The notes: a model not told the origin generated them from the sequence alone. A DNA stretch of 10,972 nt from Autumnicola edwardsiae (GCF_031846505.1 NZ_JAVRHP010000103.1:1-10972); one strand, 5' to 3'. Shown: positions 1 through 6,888, counted from the stretch's first letter. Translations and numbers: made by a program.

Positions 1-75
1 GAAGTCAAGAAATATTTTTCAGGATTCTAAGAAGATGCCTTGAAAATGACAATTATCGTGGATCAAGAGTAAATA

Positions 76-363
76 TTATGGATTAGGCAAAAATTCTAGT
101 GATCTGAAGAGGAAGAATTCTACATTTTTTGAAGTAATTAAAGATTGATCTATAGTTCAGACTAATGCTGTTTGCGACTGTATTAAAGGCTTTAAATCCT
201 GTTTCTTCCACATCTTTATACCAGTGGGCAAGTTTTGTGTAGGCTTCTTCTACTGATTTTGCTTTGTTGAATATATTCCGGAGTCTTTGCGAGAGGTTAA
301 AGCCGGATATGGTTTGCTACGCTGGCTTTGATTCTTCTTTCCATTTGTTCCAGAGAATCCACA
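76..363 (-). mobile_element. Decayed 3' end of an ISAon1/ISL3-like DDE transposase
   Basis: This is a non-functional transposase remnant. Reading the minus strand from 316 to 125 gives GFNLSQRLRNIFNKA, then EEAYTKLAHWYKDVEE and FKAFNTVANSISLNYRSIFNYFKK. That pattern resembles the C-terminal part of ISL3/ISAon1-type transposases (LRNIFNK, YTKLAHWY, FNT..., NYF), judged from memory of the family. A TAG stop interrupts this frame at 319-317. Transposase-like residues seem to continue upstream in another frame to about 363 (SLEQMERRIKA). At about 126 the frame shifts and NVEFFLFRSLEFLPNP plus a stop (78-76) follow, which looks like the normal C-terminal tail. The usual TNAxAESFNAKIK segment between NYF and NVEFFLFR is missing, so an internal deletion of about 25 codons joined the two parts. 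No terminal inverted repeats or target duplication could be identified. The family call is fairly secure, the exact subgroup less so. Confidence 0.6.
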
Positions 364-539
364 AAAATCAAAATATAATTTCAATTCATGCACAACTTTT
401 GAGATTGATCCCTAAAAATTCCGGATTAGCCAAAAAAATCCGGGGGTGGAGATAAAAATTTTATCTGATGCATTTTTCCTTAGGTTCTATGTCTTTCTAT
501 TTGCTTAACTTCAAAAATTAAAAAATTCACAATTAAGCT

Positions 540-1829
540 ATGACTTCTTTCTCAACAAACATCCTTTACTTTTATCGCTCCATCAGAAGTAAAATAGCTT
601 TTTATCCTACACTTTTCGCTCTTTCGGGAGTCTTGTTTGCTTTTCTCATGATGTATCTTGAGCAAATCGGGGTTTCAAAATACCTTGTAAAGCATGCTCC
701 ACTATTGGTCGTAAACAGCGGAGATACAGCCTTGACGATCTTAAGTGCATGTATTACAGGGCTAATTTCAATGATGGTCTTTAGTTTTTCCATGGTGATG
801 GTGCTTCTAAACCAGGCTGCAAGTGACTATTCGCCAAGACTACTTCCCGGGCTGATTTCTGATTATCGCCATCAAATTATTCTCGGGATTTACATTTCCA
901 GTATTTTGTACTGTATTTTTATTCTATTTTCAATACAGCCAACCGGTGACAAATACCAGGTTCCGGGATTTGCGGTTCTTCTGGGGATACTTCTTACTGT
1001 CGTCTCTATATATGCCTTTATATATTTTATTCATAACATTTCTGAAACTATTCAAATCACCAATATTCTTGAAAAAATTTTCCTGGAGGCCAGGGAAAGA
1101 ATTCAAGTTATACTCAAGCAGGAAGAATCGATGCAATGGAGTTTTCCTGATACTAACAATTGGTTTGAATATAGCACAGATAAAAGTGGTTATTTTCAGG
1201 ATCTTTCCCGAAAGAACCTTCTTTCGTTTTGCAAAGAAAATGATACTTTATTAGAAATTCTTCCTGTTAAAGGAACTTTTGTCTTAAAGGGAATACCGGT
1301 ATTTCGTTCCAAAGAGCGCCTTAGTGATAAAGCGGTACAAAATCTCCTTTCTAATTTCCATTTGTCCCGAAAAGAGTTGGTAAGCACTAATTACCTCTTA
1401 GCCTTTAAGCAAATTAATGAAGTTATTATAAAGGCCATGTCCCCCGGTATAAATGATCCTGGAACAGCCTTAAATTCTATTGATTATCTCTCTGAACTTC
1501 TAAGGCTTCGAATGTTAAAGGCAGATGAAAGTTTTATTTCAGATTCAGAGCAAAACTTTATCAAATTGAGAATTGCTACGTTTAAAGAATTGCTGTATCA
1601 GATTAATGCCCCTTTAAGGAGATACTGTAGTGCAGATATTGTGGTTGTTCAGAAACTAGGGCAAATGTTCCTGTCTCTTAAGGTACAGAAGGTCGCTAAT
1701 CCTTATTACCATGATATTCTTAAAGAGGAGGCTAAAAGACTTCTGATAGATGCCAGGGCAGCTATGAGCAATGAAGCAGATTTAGAAACTTTAAGTTTTC
1801 TTGCAGAAAAACTCGCTATAAAAATTTAG
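540..1829 (+). CDS. DUF2254 family membrane protein
   Basis: This 429-residue predicted inner-membrane protein belongs to the DUF2254 family (PF10011), whose biochemical role is unknown. Four hydrophobic segments are visible at about residues 22-40, 64-90, 112-132 and 142-165. They are followed by a soluble C-terminal half of about 260 residues. Two family hallmarks are present: a FSxxMVxxLNQAASDYSPRLL stretch at the end of helix 2 (residues 81-102) and AMSPGINDPGTA at 299-310, matching the family motif A.SPGINDP.TA. The length is typical. The ATG at 540 is preceded by an AT-rich leader without a Shine-Dalgarno site, as is normal in Flavobacteriia. No convincing promoter was seen. A transposase remnant lies upstream and the receiver gene lies 273 bases downstream on the same strand, so co-transcription is not obvious. 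Confidence 0.9.
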   Translation: MTSFSTNILYFYRSIRSKIAFYPTLFALSGVLFAFLMMYLEQIGVSKYLVKHAPLLVVNSGDTALTILSACITGLISMMVFSFSMVMVLLNQAASDYSPRLLPGLISDYRHQIILGIYISSILYCIFILFSIQPTGDKYQVPGFAVLLGILLTVVSIYAFIYFIHNISETIQITNILEKIFLEARERIQVILKQEESMQWSFPDTNNWFEYSTDKSGYFQDLSRKNLLSFCKENDTLLEILPVKGTFVLKGIPVFRSKERLSDKAVQNLLSNFHLSRKELVSTNYLLAFKQINEVIIKAMSPGINDPGTALNSIDYLSELLRLRMLKADESFISDSEQNFIKLRIATFKELLYQINAPLRRYCSADIVVVQKLGQMFLSLKVQKVANPYYHDILKEEAKRLLIDARAAMSNEADLETLSFLAEKLAIKI

Positions 1830-2102
1830 ATGCTAATTTCTTAAAGGGAGCTATTTTTATGAATTTTCATGTTCTGTTTATGCCGCAGTTTATTATTGGG
1901 AGCAGAGTTTTGTGATTGCAAATACGAGACTCAACTTTTACGCTTTACCGCTAAAGACATTCGTGAGGCTTGAAACATCTTTATAGTTGGCGCGGCAGGT
2001 TATTTTATCCCTTAGCGAATTCACCATTTTTATTATTTCTTAGTTTTATTTTAACAAAGTATTAAAGTTTTCCCATCCCCTTCTGCTTTACTTTTGAATA
2101 CG
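1830..2102. other. Gap between the DUF2254 and receiver genes
   Basis: No gene was found here. The longest ATG-initiated reading is 19 codons at 1859-1918 and resembles nothing. A very AT-rich inverted pair, ATAAAAAT near 1818 and ATTTTTAT near 1853, could fold but has a long loop and no U-tract beyond its own arm. I do not call it a terminator. The 3' end carries the promoter-like box listed separately. Confidence 0.5.
2089..2096 (+). promoter_or_regulatory. Possible -7 box (TACTTTTG) of the receiver gene
   Basis: The octamer TACTTTTG matches the Bacteroidetes -7 consensus TAnnTTTG exactly. No TTTG/TTG -33 element is present at 19-21 bases upstream, where the sequence is GTTTTCCC, so support is partial. 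If it is used, transcription would start at about 2100-2103, essentially at the ATG, giving a leaderless or nearly leaderless mRNA. A chance match is possible in such AT-rich DNA. Confidence 0.3.
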
Positions 2103-2459
2103 ATGAAAAAGATTTTTTTAGTTGAGGATGATTACAGTTTAAGGGAACTAATTGGTTTTTTATTAATCGAAAAAGACTATAAAGTAAAAGCATTCCCCAC
2201 TGCTACTTCTTTTAAAAACACGATTAATCAAGAACTTCCAGATCTTATCCTGATGGATATTATGTTGCCAGATGGCAATGGTGTCGACCTTTGCAGGAAC
2301 ATTAAAAATGTTAAAGAGACTAAGAATATTCCTGTGCTACTCATGTCTGCACACGCCAATCCCTCAATTGTAAAGGGATCTGGTGCCAATTCGTTTCTAG
2401 CCAAGCCTTTTGATGTGGAAGAACTCTACGATTCCATTGAGAAAATTTCTTCAATTTAA
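2103..2459 (+). CDS. Stand-alone CheY-like response regulator receiver
   Basis: This 118-residue protein is a single REC domain with no output domain. It has the acidic pocket E8-D9-D10 (FLVEDD), the phospho-acceptor D52 in LILMDIMLPDGNG, the switch Ser82 in VLLMSAHA and the conserved Lys101-Pro in FLAKPFD. All residues needed for Mg2+-dependent phosphorylation are present, so it should be a functional phospho-relay or signalling partner acting by protein contact. The ATG at 2103 was chosen. A TTG nine bases earlier is in frame but would add only three residues and lies inside a promoter-like box. No histidine kinase gene is adjacent, so its partner is unknown. It is convergent with the following EEP-family gene and separated from it by 111 bases in which no clear terminator hairpin is visible. 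Confidence 0.9.
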   Translation: MKKIFLVEDDYSLRELIGFLLIEKDYKVKAFPTATSFKNTINQELPDLILMDIMLPDGNGVDLCRNIKNVKETKNIPVLLMSAHANPSIVKGSGANSFLAKPFDVEELYDSIEKISSI

Positions 2460-2570
2460 TAGTTGTTACAAAGTAGGGCAGGCAGATTAAATTTTTTGAA
2501 ATCTATTTTTTAAGGAAAATTTTTCGCTTTTTGTTCCAGTCTCTTTGCAAATCCAGAGCAGTTCAAAGCT

Positions 2571-3572
2571 TTATTCCTTCAATAAAATCAATTTTACGTA
2601 AAGTGGAAAATGATCTGAACCGAATTTTGACAACCGCTCTATATCTGCCAGAAAGAATTCTTCTGTAACAAAATAATGGTCCAGTGGCCATCTCATTATT
2701 ACAGAATTCGAGTCAAAAGTACTGAATAGACCTCTTCCAATTCTCACATTTCTAAGGTCTCCGCTTTCTTCAAATAACCGGGAAGTAAGAGACCAGGAAA
2801 CATCGTTGTAATCTCCGGCAACAATAGAGGGAAGAGCATCTTTTGCCACGAGGTCACCAACTTTAATCAGGGCTATTTCCTCTTCTCCGATGTTATCTGG
2901 GTATTTGCTGCTGGGAACAGGGGCAACAGGATGTACACCATGAAACATAAAATGTTCTCCATTTGGTAAAGAAATTCTGGTATGGAAGGAGGGAACATCA
3001 TCCTGGTTTAGAAACTTAATTTCCTGGTTTTCCAGAGGGAATTTGGAATACATAGCCATTCCATAGGCATTGTCCAAAGGATATTCTATTCGATGCGCAT
3101 AATCTTCTTTTAATCCCTGAAGGTTTTGCACCCATTCCTCATTCACCTCCATTGCTAAAACAATATCAGGATTTTTTTCCTGAATAATTTTTAAAAATTC
3201 ATCATAAGTGGTATTGGTAATCAAAACATTTGCAATTACAATTTTTATTTCTGAAGACCCTTCCGGTTGGTCGTGAGCATCAGGTACTGCTTTTTCTCCA
3301 AAGAAATAAGGAAAAACTTTTATGGAATGTATAGCTATTGCAGCGACTAAACCTACGCCCAACAGAACAGAAAATAAGTTCCATTTTCTATTCAGGAGCA
3401 AGAAAAGAACAAATAGTGCTAACCCTGCGATTAAATACTGAAGCCTTGGAAAATCAAGTATTTTGGAATACCATAATGAAAGGTTGTGAACAAGGGAAAG
3501 AAGACTAACAACAATTACTATTACAGAAACAGCAACGATGCAATAGTAGAAAATTTTTCGGAGATAAAACAT
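2571..3572 (-). CDS. Membrane-anchored endonuclease/exonuclease/phosphatase family protein
   Basis: This 333-residue protein has an N-terminal membrane part and a C-terminal EEP domain (PF03372, the DNase I/Mg2+-dependent phosphoesterase fold). Hydrophobic segments lie at about residues 12-28, 45-60 and 65-83. The catalytic domain starts near residue 108. Visible active-site residues are Glu142 (LAMEVNEEW), His214 (HGVHP), Asp254 and Asn256 (VAGDYNDV), Asp298-His299 (PLDHYF) and Asp320-His321 (GSDHFPL), which together form the complete EEP signature. The substrate (nucleic acid, phospholipid or phosphosugar) cannot be told. I chose the ATG at 3572 because it begins directly before the first membrane helix. 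An in-frame ATG at 3653 would add 27 polar residues that do not look like part of this family's usual N-terminus. The gene is convergent with the receiver gene. Confidence 0.85.
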   Translation of the reverse strand: MFYLRKIFYYCIVAVSVIVIVVSLLSLVHNLSLWYSKILDFPRLQYLIAGLALFVLFLLLNRKWNLFSVLLGVGLVAAIAIHSIKVFPYFFGEKAVPDAHDQPEGSSEIKIVIANVLITNTTYDEFLKIIQEKNPDIVLAMEVNEEWVQNLQGLKEDYAHRIEYPLDNAYGMAMYSKFPLENQEIKFLNQDDVPSFHTRISLPNGEHFMFHGVHPVAPVPSSKYPDNIGEEEIALIKVGDLVAKDALPSIVAGDYNDVSWSLTSRLFEESGDLRNVRIGRGLFSTFDSNSVIMRWPLDHYFVTEEFFLADIERLSKFGSDHFPLYVKLILLKE

Positions 3573-3944
3573 ATTTAAAGTTGGGTTATCAGTCGTTATC
3601 TGCTGAAAAAGATATTTGAAACACAGCCGGGCATCATGTGCAAAAAATGGCAAATATCATCATAATACAATCCTGAAAAAGAAAGACAATTGAAATACGA
3701 TGCTTGAGTAATATATTTTTTACAGATTTAATGAATATCTAAAGGATAAAAACAAGTGTTTAATTTAAATAAAATTTCAGTTAAAAAACATACACTTCAA
3801 ACTTAAAAAAGCTGAAAATGAATTTTTACTTTTCATAAGATTTCTTTATTATTTGACAGGTTCTTTTTAAAAATTGCAGATAGCGCTACTTCAAATAGGT
3901 AAAAAAATAAGTGAATGTTAGAAGCAAATGGATTTTACTCCTGT
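3573..3944. other. AT-rich gap between two minus-strand genes
   Basis: No gene is seen. The stretch 3573-3653 would be coding only if the longer start of the EEP gene is used. On the minus strand TAAGTTTG (3805-3798) matches the Bacteroidetes -7 box TAnnTTTG, but no -33 TTTG lies at the right distance, so it is only a weak promoter candidate for the EEP gene. I found no hairpin with a T-tract that would terminate the dehydrogenase gene ending at 3945. Confidence 0.4.
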
Positions 3945-6145
3945 TTACTTTCCCACCGGAATAAGATCTTCCGGTAAGGCAAAGGCAACGTAACTGTCTC
4001 CTCCCGGAGCTCCTAACTTGGTGCCTCCGCAAGCCAGTACGATATATTGCCGCCCATTTACCTCGTAGGTGCTGGGAGTGGAAAAGGCTGCTGACGGAAG
4101 CTCTGTCTCCCAAAGCAATTCCCCGGTTTTTTTATTGTAGGCCCGGAACTTCGCGTCTTTGGTACCTGCAATAAATAATAGTCCGCTGGCTGTAACTATG
4201 GGGCCACCGTAACTTTCGGCTCCTGTTTGCGGAATTCCTTTCTTCGTTAATTCCTCATATTCCCCATAGGTTACCTGCCATAGGTACTCACCGGTGTTTA
4301 GGTTAATTGCATTTAGGGTGCCCCATGGTGGCCGTACAGCTGGATAACCATCGGCATCCAAAAACTTGTTGTATCCTGAAATCTGGTAAGGGATCTGGTC
4401 ATTTTCTTTAGACCTGCCCATTCCCGGCTCCCTGGACATTTTTTCTGCAATCTCCTCTTCGTTCACATAAGCTATAAGAGCATCCAGTTCTTCTTCAGAA
4501 AATTTATTGAAAGCAGGCATCATTCCCTGCCCGTGCTCAATAATGTTCCTTATTCGTTTTTTATCTCTCCGCGATTCAATGTTCATCAGGGAAGGGAATC
4601 CACTGGATGGACTACCCGCACGGTCTGTGCCGTGGCACATAGCACAATTAATAGTATACATCCGCTCTCCAAAAGACTGCTCTGCCAGCTCCTCTTCAGT
4701 AACCGTAGGATTCAGGGAAATACGCCATGCCATTTCGTTGCTGTTCACATAGAGAATACCTTCGGGATCGGCTGCGGCTCCTCCCCATTCGGCACCTCCG
4801 TCTAGCCTGGATAAATTATCGTTCCGCGTTTACTTAGCGGAGTGAAAGGTCCTTCAGAGCGGCTGTTTTTTAGACTCTCAATCAGTTCTTCCCGGTTAGA
4901 AGCAAACGGACTAATATCTTCTTCAGTAAAAGTTTGTCTTGCAAAAGGTCCGGATTTGGTAGGAAACGGCTGAGTGGGCCAGGCTACTTCCCTGGGAATA
5001 TCTGAAGCTGGGACCGGCCGTTCTTCAATGGGAAACAAAGGTTCTCCGGTTACCCTGTCAAAGACAAAAACAAAACCCTGTTTGGTCACCTGTGCCACTG
5101 CGTCAATTCTTTCTCCGTTGTGGGTTACCGTAAGCAGGTTTGGAGGTGCAGGAAGATCCCGGTCCAGAATATCGTGGTGTACAAATTGGAAATGCCAGAT
5201 ACGTTCTCCTGTTTCCGCATTAAGAGCTAAAAGGCTATTGGCAAAAAGGTTCTCCCCCTGACGGTTTCCGCCGTAAAAATCAAAGGCAGCCGATCCTGTG
5301 GGGGCATAAATAATACCTCGGTTAAGGTCTACCGACATTCCTGCCCAGTTGTTGGCGCCACCTATCAGTGTATTTTTACGAACATCTGGAGGCCAGGTGT
5401 CATGTCCAAATTCTCCCGGTCCGGGAATCGTATTAAATACCCACTCCAGTTCACCTGTTCTTATATTAAAAGCCTGGATTAGGCCAAGGGCTGCATCGGT
5501 ACCTTCAGAAACCCTTAAAGGCATTACAATAATATCTTTATATATGGTGCCTGGTGTATTTGAAATTACCATTCTATCCTGGGATTTTTTTCCTAAACCG
5601 GTTTTTAAGCTTACACGTCCGTCATTGCCAAAATCTTTTATGGGTTCTCCGGTGGCAGCCTCTACCGCATATAGCCAGGAGCCACTGGTGTACAGGATTC
5701 TTTTGTCGTTACCATCTTCCCAATAAGAAAGTCCGCGGCTGGTGCTAAAACTGTCCATTCCTTCAGATTCTTTTCTCCAGATAAGCGCTCCAGTGGCCGC
5801 ATCTATGGCAAAAGGTTGAGTGGTGGCGGTCATGCCAAATACCACTCCATTAATGATAAGCGGATTGGTCTGCACCTGTCCGGTGTCTTTGGTATGAAAC
5901 TGCCACGCCAGTTCAAGCTGGTGGACGTTTGAGGAATTTATTTGTGTTAAAGTTGAATATTGGTTACGCCCGGGGCCACCCTGATAATGTGCCCAGTCGC
6001 TGCCGGCACCCGTAAATGTCCTTTTTCCTGTTTCCTCTTCAGAATTACAGGCCGTTAAGATTGTGGTAAGAAAAACACCCAGGTAAAAGGTTTTTGAAAG
6101 CAATTTCAGGGAAGAAAGTATTGTAAATTCTAATTTACCCGGCAT
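3945..6145 (-). pseudogene. PQQ-dependent dehydrogenase lipoprotein with inserted cytochrome c, frameshifted
   Basis: The gene encodes a quinoprotein sugar/alcohol dehydrogenase (glucose-dehydrogenase-like) that would oxidise its substrate in the periplasm with PQQ and pass electrons to its own heme c. The N-terminus is a lipoprotein signal (LTAC, Cys33). An in-frame TTG at 6103 would give a more usual 19-residue signal. Repeated AxxTGExxW-type beta-propeller blades follow (DAATGALIW, NIRTGELEW, NAETGERIW, NLNTGEYLW, NKKTGELLW). A cytochrome c domain is inserted before the last blades, with heme-binding CAMCH at restored residues 501-505 and a GMMPAF motif for the distal Met. The reading frame breaks at 4804-4803. 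RGTIIYPG is followed by TAG, while the next frame continues DGGAEWGGAAADPEGILYV without a gap. The codon between them has two bases (TA) where a Leu codon is expected, so one base is missing. Restoring it gives about 733 residues, a normal family length. Everything else looks intact, so this is either a recent inactivating deletion or a sequencing error. Confidence 0.88.
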
Positions 6146-6193
6146 AGTTATGCGAATTATAAAAGTTTAAGCTTGTAAAGTAACAGATAATTT

Positions 6194-6354
6194 CTACATG
6201 CAACACTTCTTATATTTTTTTTCCGCTTCCGCAGAGGCAGGGGTCATTACGCCCAATCTTTTTAGGTTTTATAATGGCTGAATCAAAATCATCTTCCATT
6301 AACGCACGGTTTAAGATTTCCTCATTGTATCCGGTTTACAAATTCAGAAGTCAT
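6194..6354 (-). pseudogene. Broken SEC-C zinc-motif mini-gene
   Basis: Minus-strand reading gives ALMEDDFDSAIIKPKK followed by IGRNDPCLCGSGKK (about 6305-6216). This is an unmistakable SEC-C motif (PF02810), the zinc-binding CxCx8CC module known from SecA C-termini and many small proteins. Two disruptions are visible. First, after GSGKK a run of eight A's (complement of T 6215-6222) puts a stop in frame. With seven A's the frame would read YKKCCM and stop at 6196-6194, completing the CC half of the site. Second, the only upstream ATG (6354) opens MTSEFVNR in a different frame, which ends after ten codons. Removing one base near 6331 would join it to GYNEEILNRAL. Repaired, the product would be about 53 residues. 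An unbroken shorter form starting at ATG 6299 would still lack the CC pair. It lies 48 bases upstream of the dehydrogenase on the same strand and might have been co-transcribed with it. Confidence 0.6.
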
Positions 6355-6366
6355 TAAATTAAATTT

Positions 6367-6398
6367 TTTGTTTAGTAAAAACAGCAATTGTATATTTG
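6367..6398 (+). promoter_or_regulatory. Consensus Bacteroidetes promoter (TTTG-N20-TATATTTG)
   Basis: TTTG at 6367-6370 and TATATTTG at 6391-6398 are separated by 20 bases. They match the Bacteroidetes vegetative sigma consensus (-33 TTTG, 19-21 spacer, -7 TAnnTTTG) at every defined position. Transcription would begin at about 6402-6405 and run rightward. No ORF follows within 480 bases, so it probably drives either a non-coding RNA or a very long leader of the rraA-like gene. Confidence 0.6.
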
Positions 6399-6419
6399 TG
6401 TTTACTTGTTAAGTAAACA
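6399..6419. promoter_or_regulatory. Inverted repeat over the start point (operator candidate)
   Basis: TGTTTACTT (6399-6407) and AAGTAAACA (6411-6419) are perfect 9-bp inverted arms around a GTT spacer. They sit immediately after the -7 box and cover the expected transcription start. Size and position fit a dimeric repressor operator, for example of the TetR type. The alternative is a 5' hairpin of the transcript. No regulator gene is present next to it. Confidence 0.5.
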
Positions 6420-6553
6420 GATTATTGAAGGTTTAAATATAAATAGGTGAGGGAGATTGTTTTGAATTTCCTCTATCCTGAAATTATAAAAGCTTTGAAA
6501 TAAAGTCTTTTTAAAGTTGTGTTGTTTATCCCGATAAGGGGTGAAGTGGTAAG

Positions 6554-6572
6554 ATACCGATTCGATCGGTAT
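6554..6572. repeat. 8-bp inverted repeat ATACCGAT/ATCGGTAT
   Basis: The two perfect arms are separated by TCG. This can be a hairpin within the candidate small RNA or a second repressor-type operator; the arm-plus-3-base-spacer layout is the same as in the repeat at 6399-6419. It also superficially resembles a tRNA anticodon arm, an idea considered and rejected. Confidence 0.5.
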
Positions 6573-6581
6573 ATGCCAATG

Positions 6582-6619
6582 AGAAGCTTTTTTCCATTAA
6601 ATTGGGAAGAGGCTTTTTT
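6582..6619 (+). terminator. Rho-independent terminator
   Basis: AGCTTTTTTCC (6585-6595) pairs over 11 positions, including four G-U wobbles, with GGGAAGAGGCT (6604-6614) around an eight-base AT loop. It is directly followed by the rest of a T6 run (6614-6619). No annotated plus-strand gene ends before it, which is why the upstream promoter is thought to make a short non-coding transcript. Confidence 0.55.
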
Positions 6620-6751
6620 GCATTTAGGGTGTTCCAAAGTATCCTTTCCTGCTAGAAATATTTACGCTTAGATTGCGAATATCAGGATGTTACGTTGATA
6701 AATACGACAAGATTGGTACAGGGGTAGCTTAAATAAGATTAGAAAAACAAC

Positions 6752-6782
6752 TTGCCACATAGATGGTTTTTATTTAATTTAG
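6752..6782 (+). promoter_or_regulatory. Possible promoter of the rraA-like gene
   Basis: TTG at 6752-6754 is followed after 20 bases by TAATTTAG (6775-6782), one mismatch from the Bacteroidetes -7 consensus TAnnTTTG. The start would fall near 6786-6789 and leave a leader of about 100 nt that contains the hairpins at 6788-6863. Confidence 0.3.
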
Positions 6783-6787
6783 GACCA

Positions 6788-6799
6788 GAGGATATCCTC
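6788..6799. repeat. Perfect 12-bp palindrome GAGGATATCCTC
   Basis: This uninterrupted palindrome sits at the predicted transcription start of the rraA-like gene. Without a loop it is more likely a protein-binding site than an RNA hairpin. No regulator is known for it. Confidence 0.5.
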
Positions 6800-6802
6800 C
6801 TG

Positions 6803-6830
6803 CAGCCATTTTTGTTATCAAAAATGGCTG
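6803..6830 (+). promoter_or_regulatory. 12-bp-stem hairpin in the rraA-like leader
   Basis: CAGCCATTTTTG (6803-6814) and CAAAAATGGCTG (6819-6830) are perfectly complementary around the loop TTAT. No T-tract follows, so it is not itself a terminator. Its 3' arm TGGCTG (6825-6830) is also complementary to TAGCCA (6841-6846) of the next hairpin, so the two cannot form together with that alternative pairing. This is the layout of an anti-terminator or attenuator. Confidence 0.55.
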
Positions 6831-6841
6831 ATGTTTAGACT

Positions 6842-6863
6842 AGCCAGTCGGCTGGTTTTTCTT
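6842..6863 (+). terminator. Terminator-like hairpin in the rraA-like leader
   Basis: CCAG and CTGG (6844-6847, 6852-6855) pair around TCGG. The stem extends by a G-U and an A-U pair and is followed by TTTTTCTT. The stem is short, so termination would be partial. It lies 26 bases before the start codon, with no gene upstream to terminate, which makes a regulatory use in the leader more likely. Confidence 0.4.
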
Positions 6864-6888
6864 ATTTAACTAACTAAATTATAATACA

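Larger units (their letters stand above)
6402..6619 (+). ncRNA. Candidate small RNA (promoter to terminator, no ORF)
   Basis: This roughly 215-nt segment runs from the predicted start of a consensus promoter to a hairpin/T6 terminator and contains no plausible ORF. Several local stems are visible: GAGGGA (6449-6454) with TTCCTC (6468-6473), ATACCGAT (6554-6561) with ATCGGTAT (6565-6572), and the terminal hairpin. I do not recognise the RNA family. Transcription start and end are inferred from sequence patterns only, and the same DNA could instead be a leader or a relic of a lost gene. Confidence 0.35.
6355..6888. other. Gap without intact genes, rich in regulatory-looking DNA
   Basis: No ORF with a recognisable product lies here on either strand. 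The longest open minus-strand stretch (about 60 codons, 6655-6470) has no ATG and matches no family I know. The region contains a consensus promoter with an inverted repeat, a second inverted repeat, a hairpin terminator, a weaker promoter-like pair, and three secondary-structure elements directly before the rraA-like gene. Each is listed separately. The part from 6620 to 6750 shows nothing I can interpret. Confidence 0.6.

Noticed and set aside
264..455. Open frame of 63 codons on the plus strand near the left end
   Set aside because: It is the reverse-strand shadow of the transposase relic, which shows family-like residues on the minus strand. The plus-strand translation resembles nothing.
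450..464. GATAAAA/TTTTATC inverted repeat and nearby CCGGAT/ATCCGG hairpin (421-443)
   Set aside because: Neither has a T-tract in the right place, and they could not be matched to transposon ends. Short AT-rich or 6-bp repeats are expected by chance.
1818..1860. ATAAAAAT...ATTTTTAT as a terminator of the DUF2254 gene
   Set aside because: The stem is purely A/T with a loop of about 27 bases and no GC core, so it is not a convincing terminator.
3573..3653. 27-residue N-terminal extension of the EEP-family protein from ATG 3653
   Set aside because: The extension is polar, lies before the first membrane helix and is not expected for the family. ATG 3572 fits better, but this was not proven.
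6535..6580. tRNA-like stretch: AGTGGTAAG D-loop-like sequence followed by a 5-bp stem with a 7-base loop containing TCG
   Set aside because: The left side of a D-stem, a T-arm and an acceptor stem could not be found, and the 8-bp inverted repeat explains the anticodon-arm look. It is not a tRNA gene.
6470..6655. Open minus-strand stretch of about 60 codons inside the rraA-side gap
   Set aside because: It has no ATG start and low-complexity composition, matches no recognised family, and runs antisense to the promoter-terminator unit.
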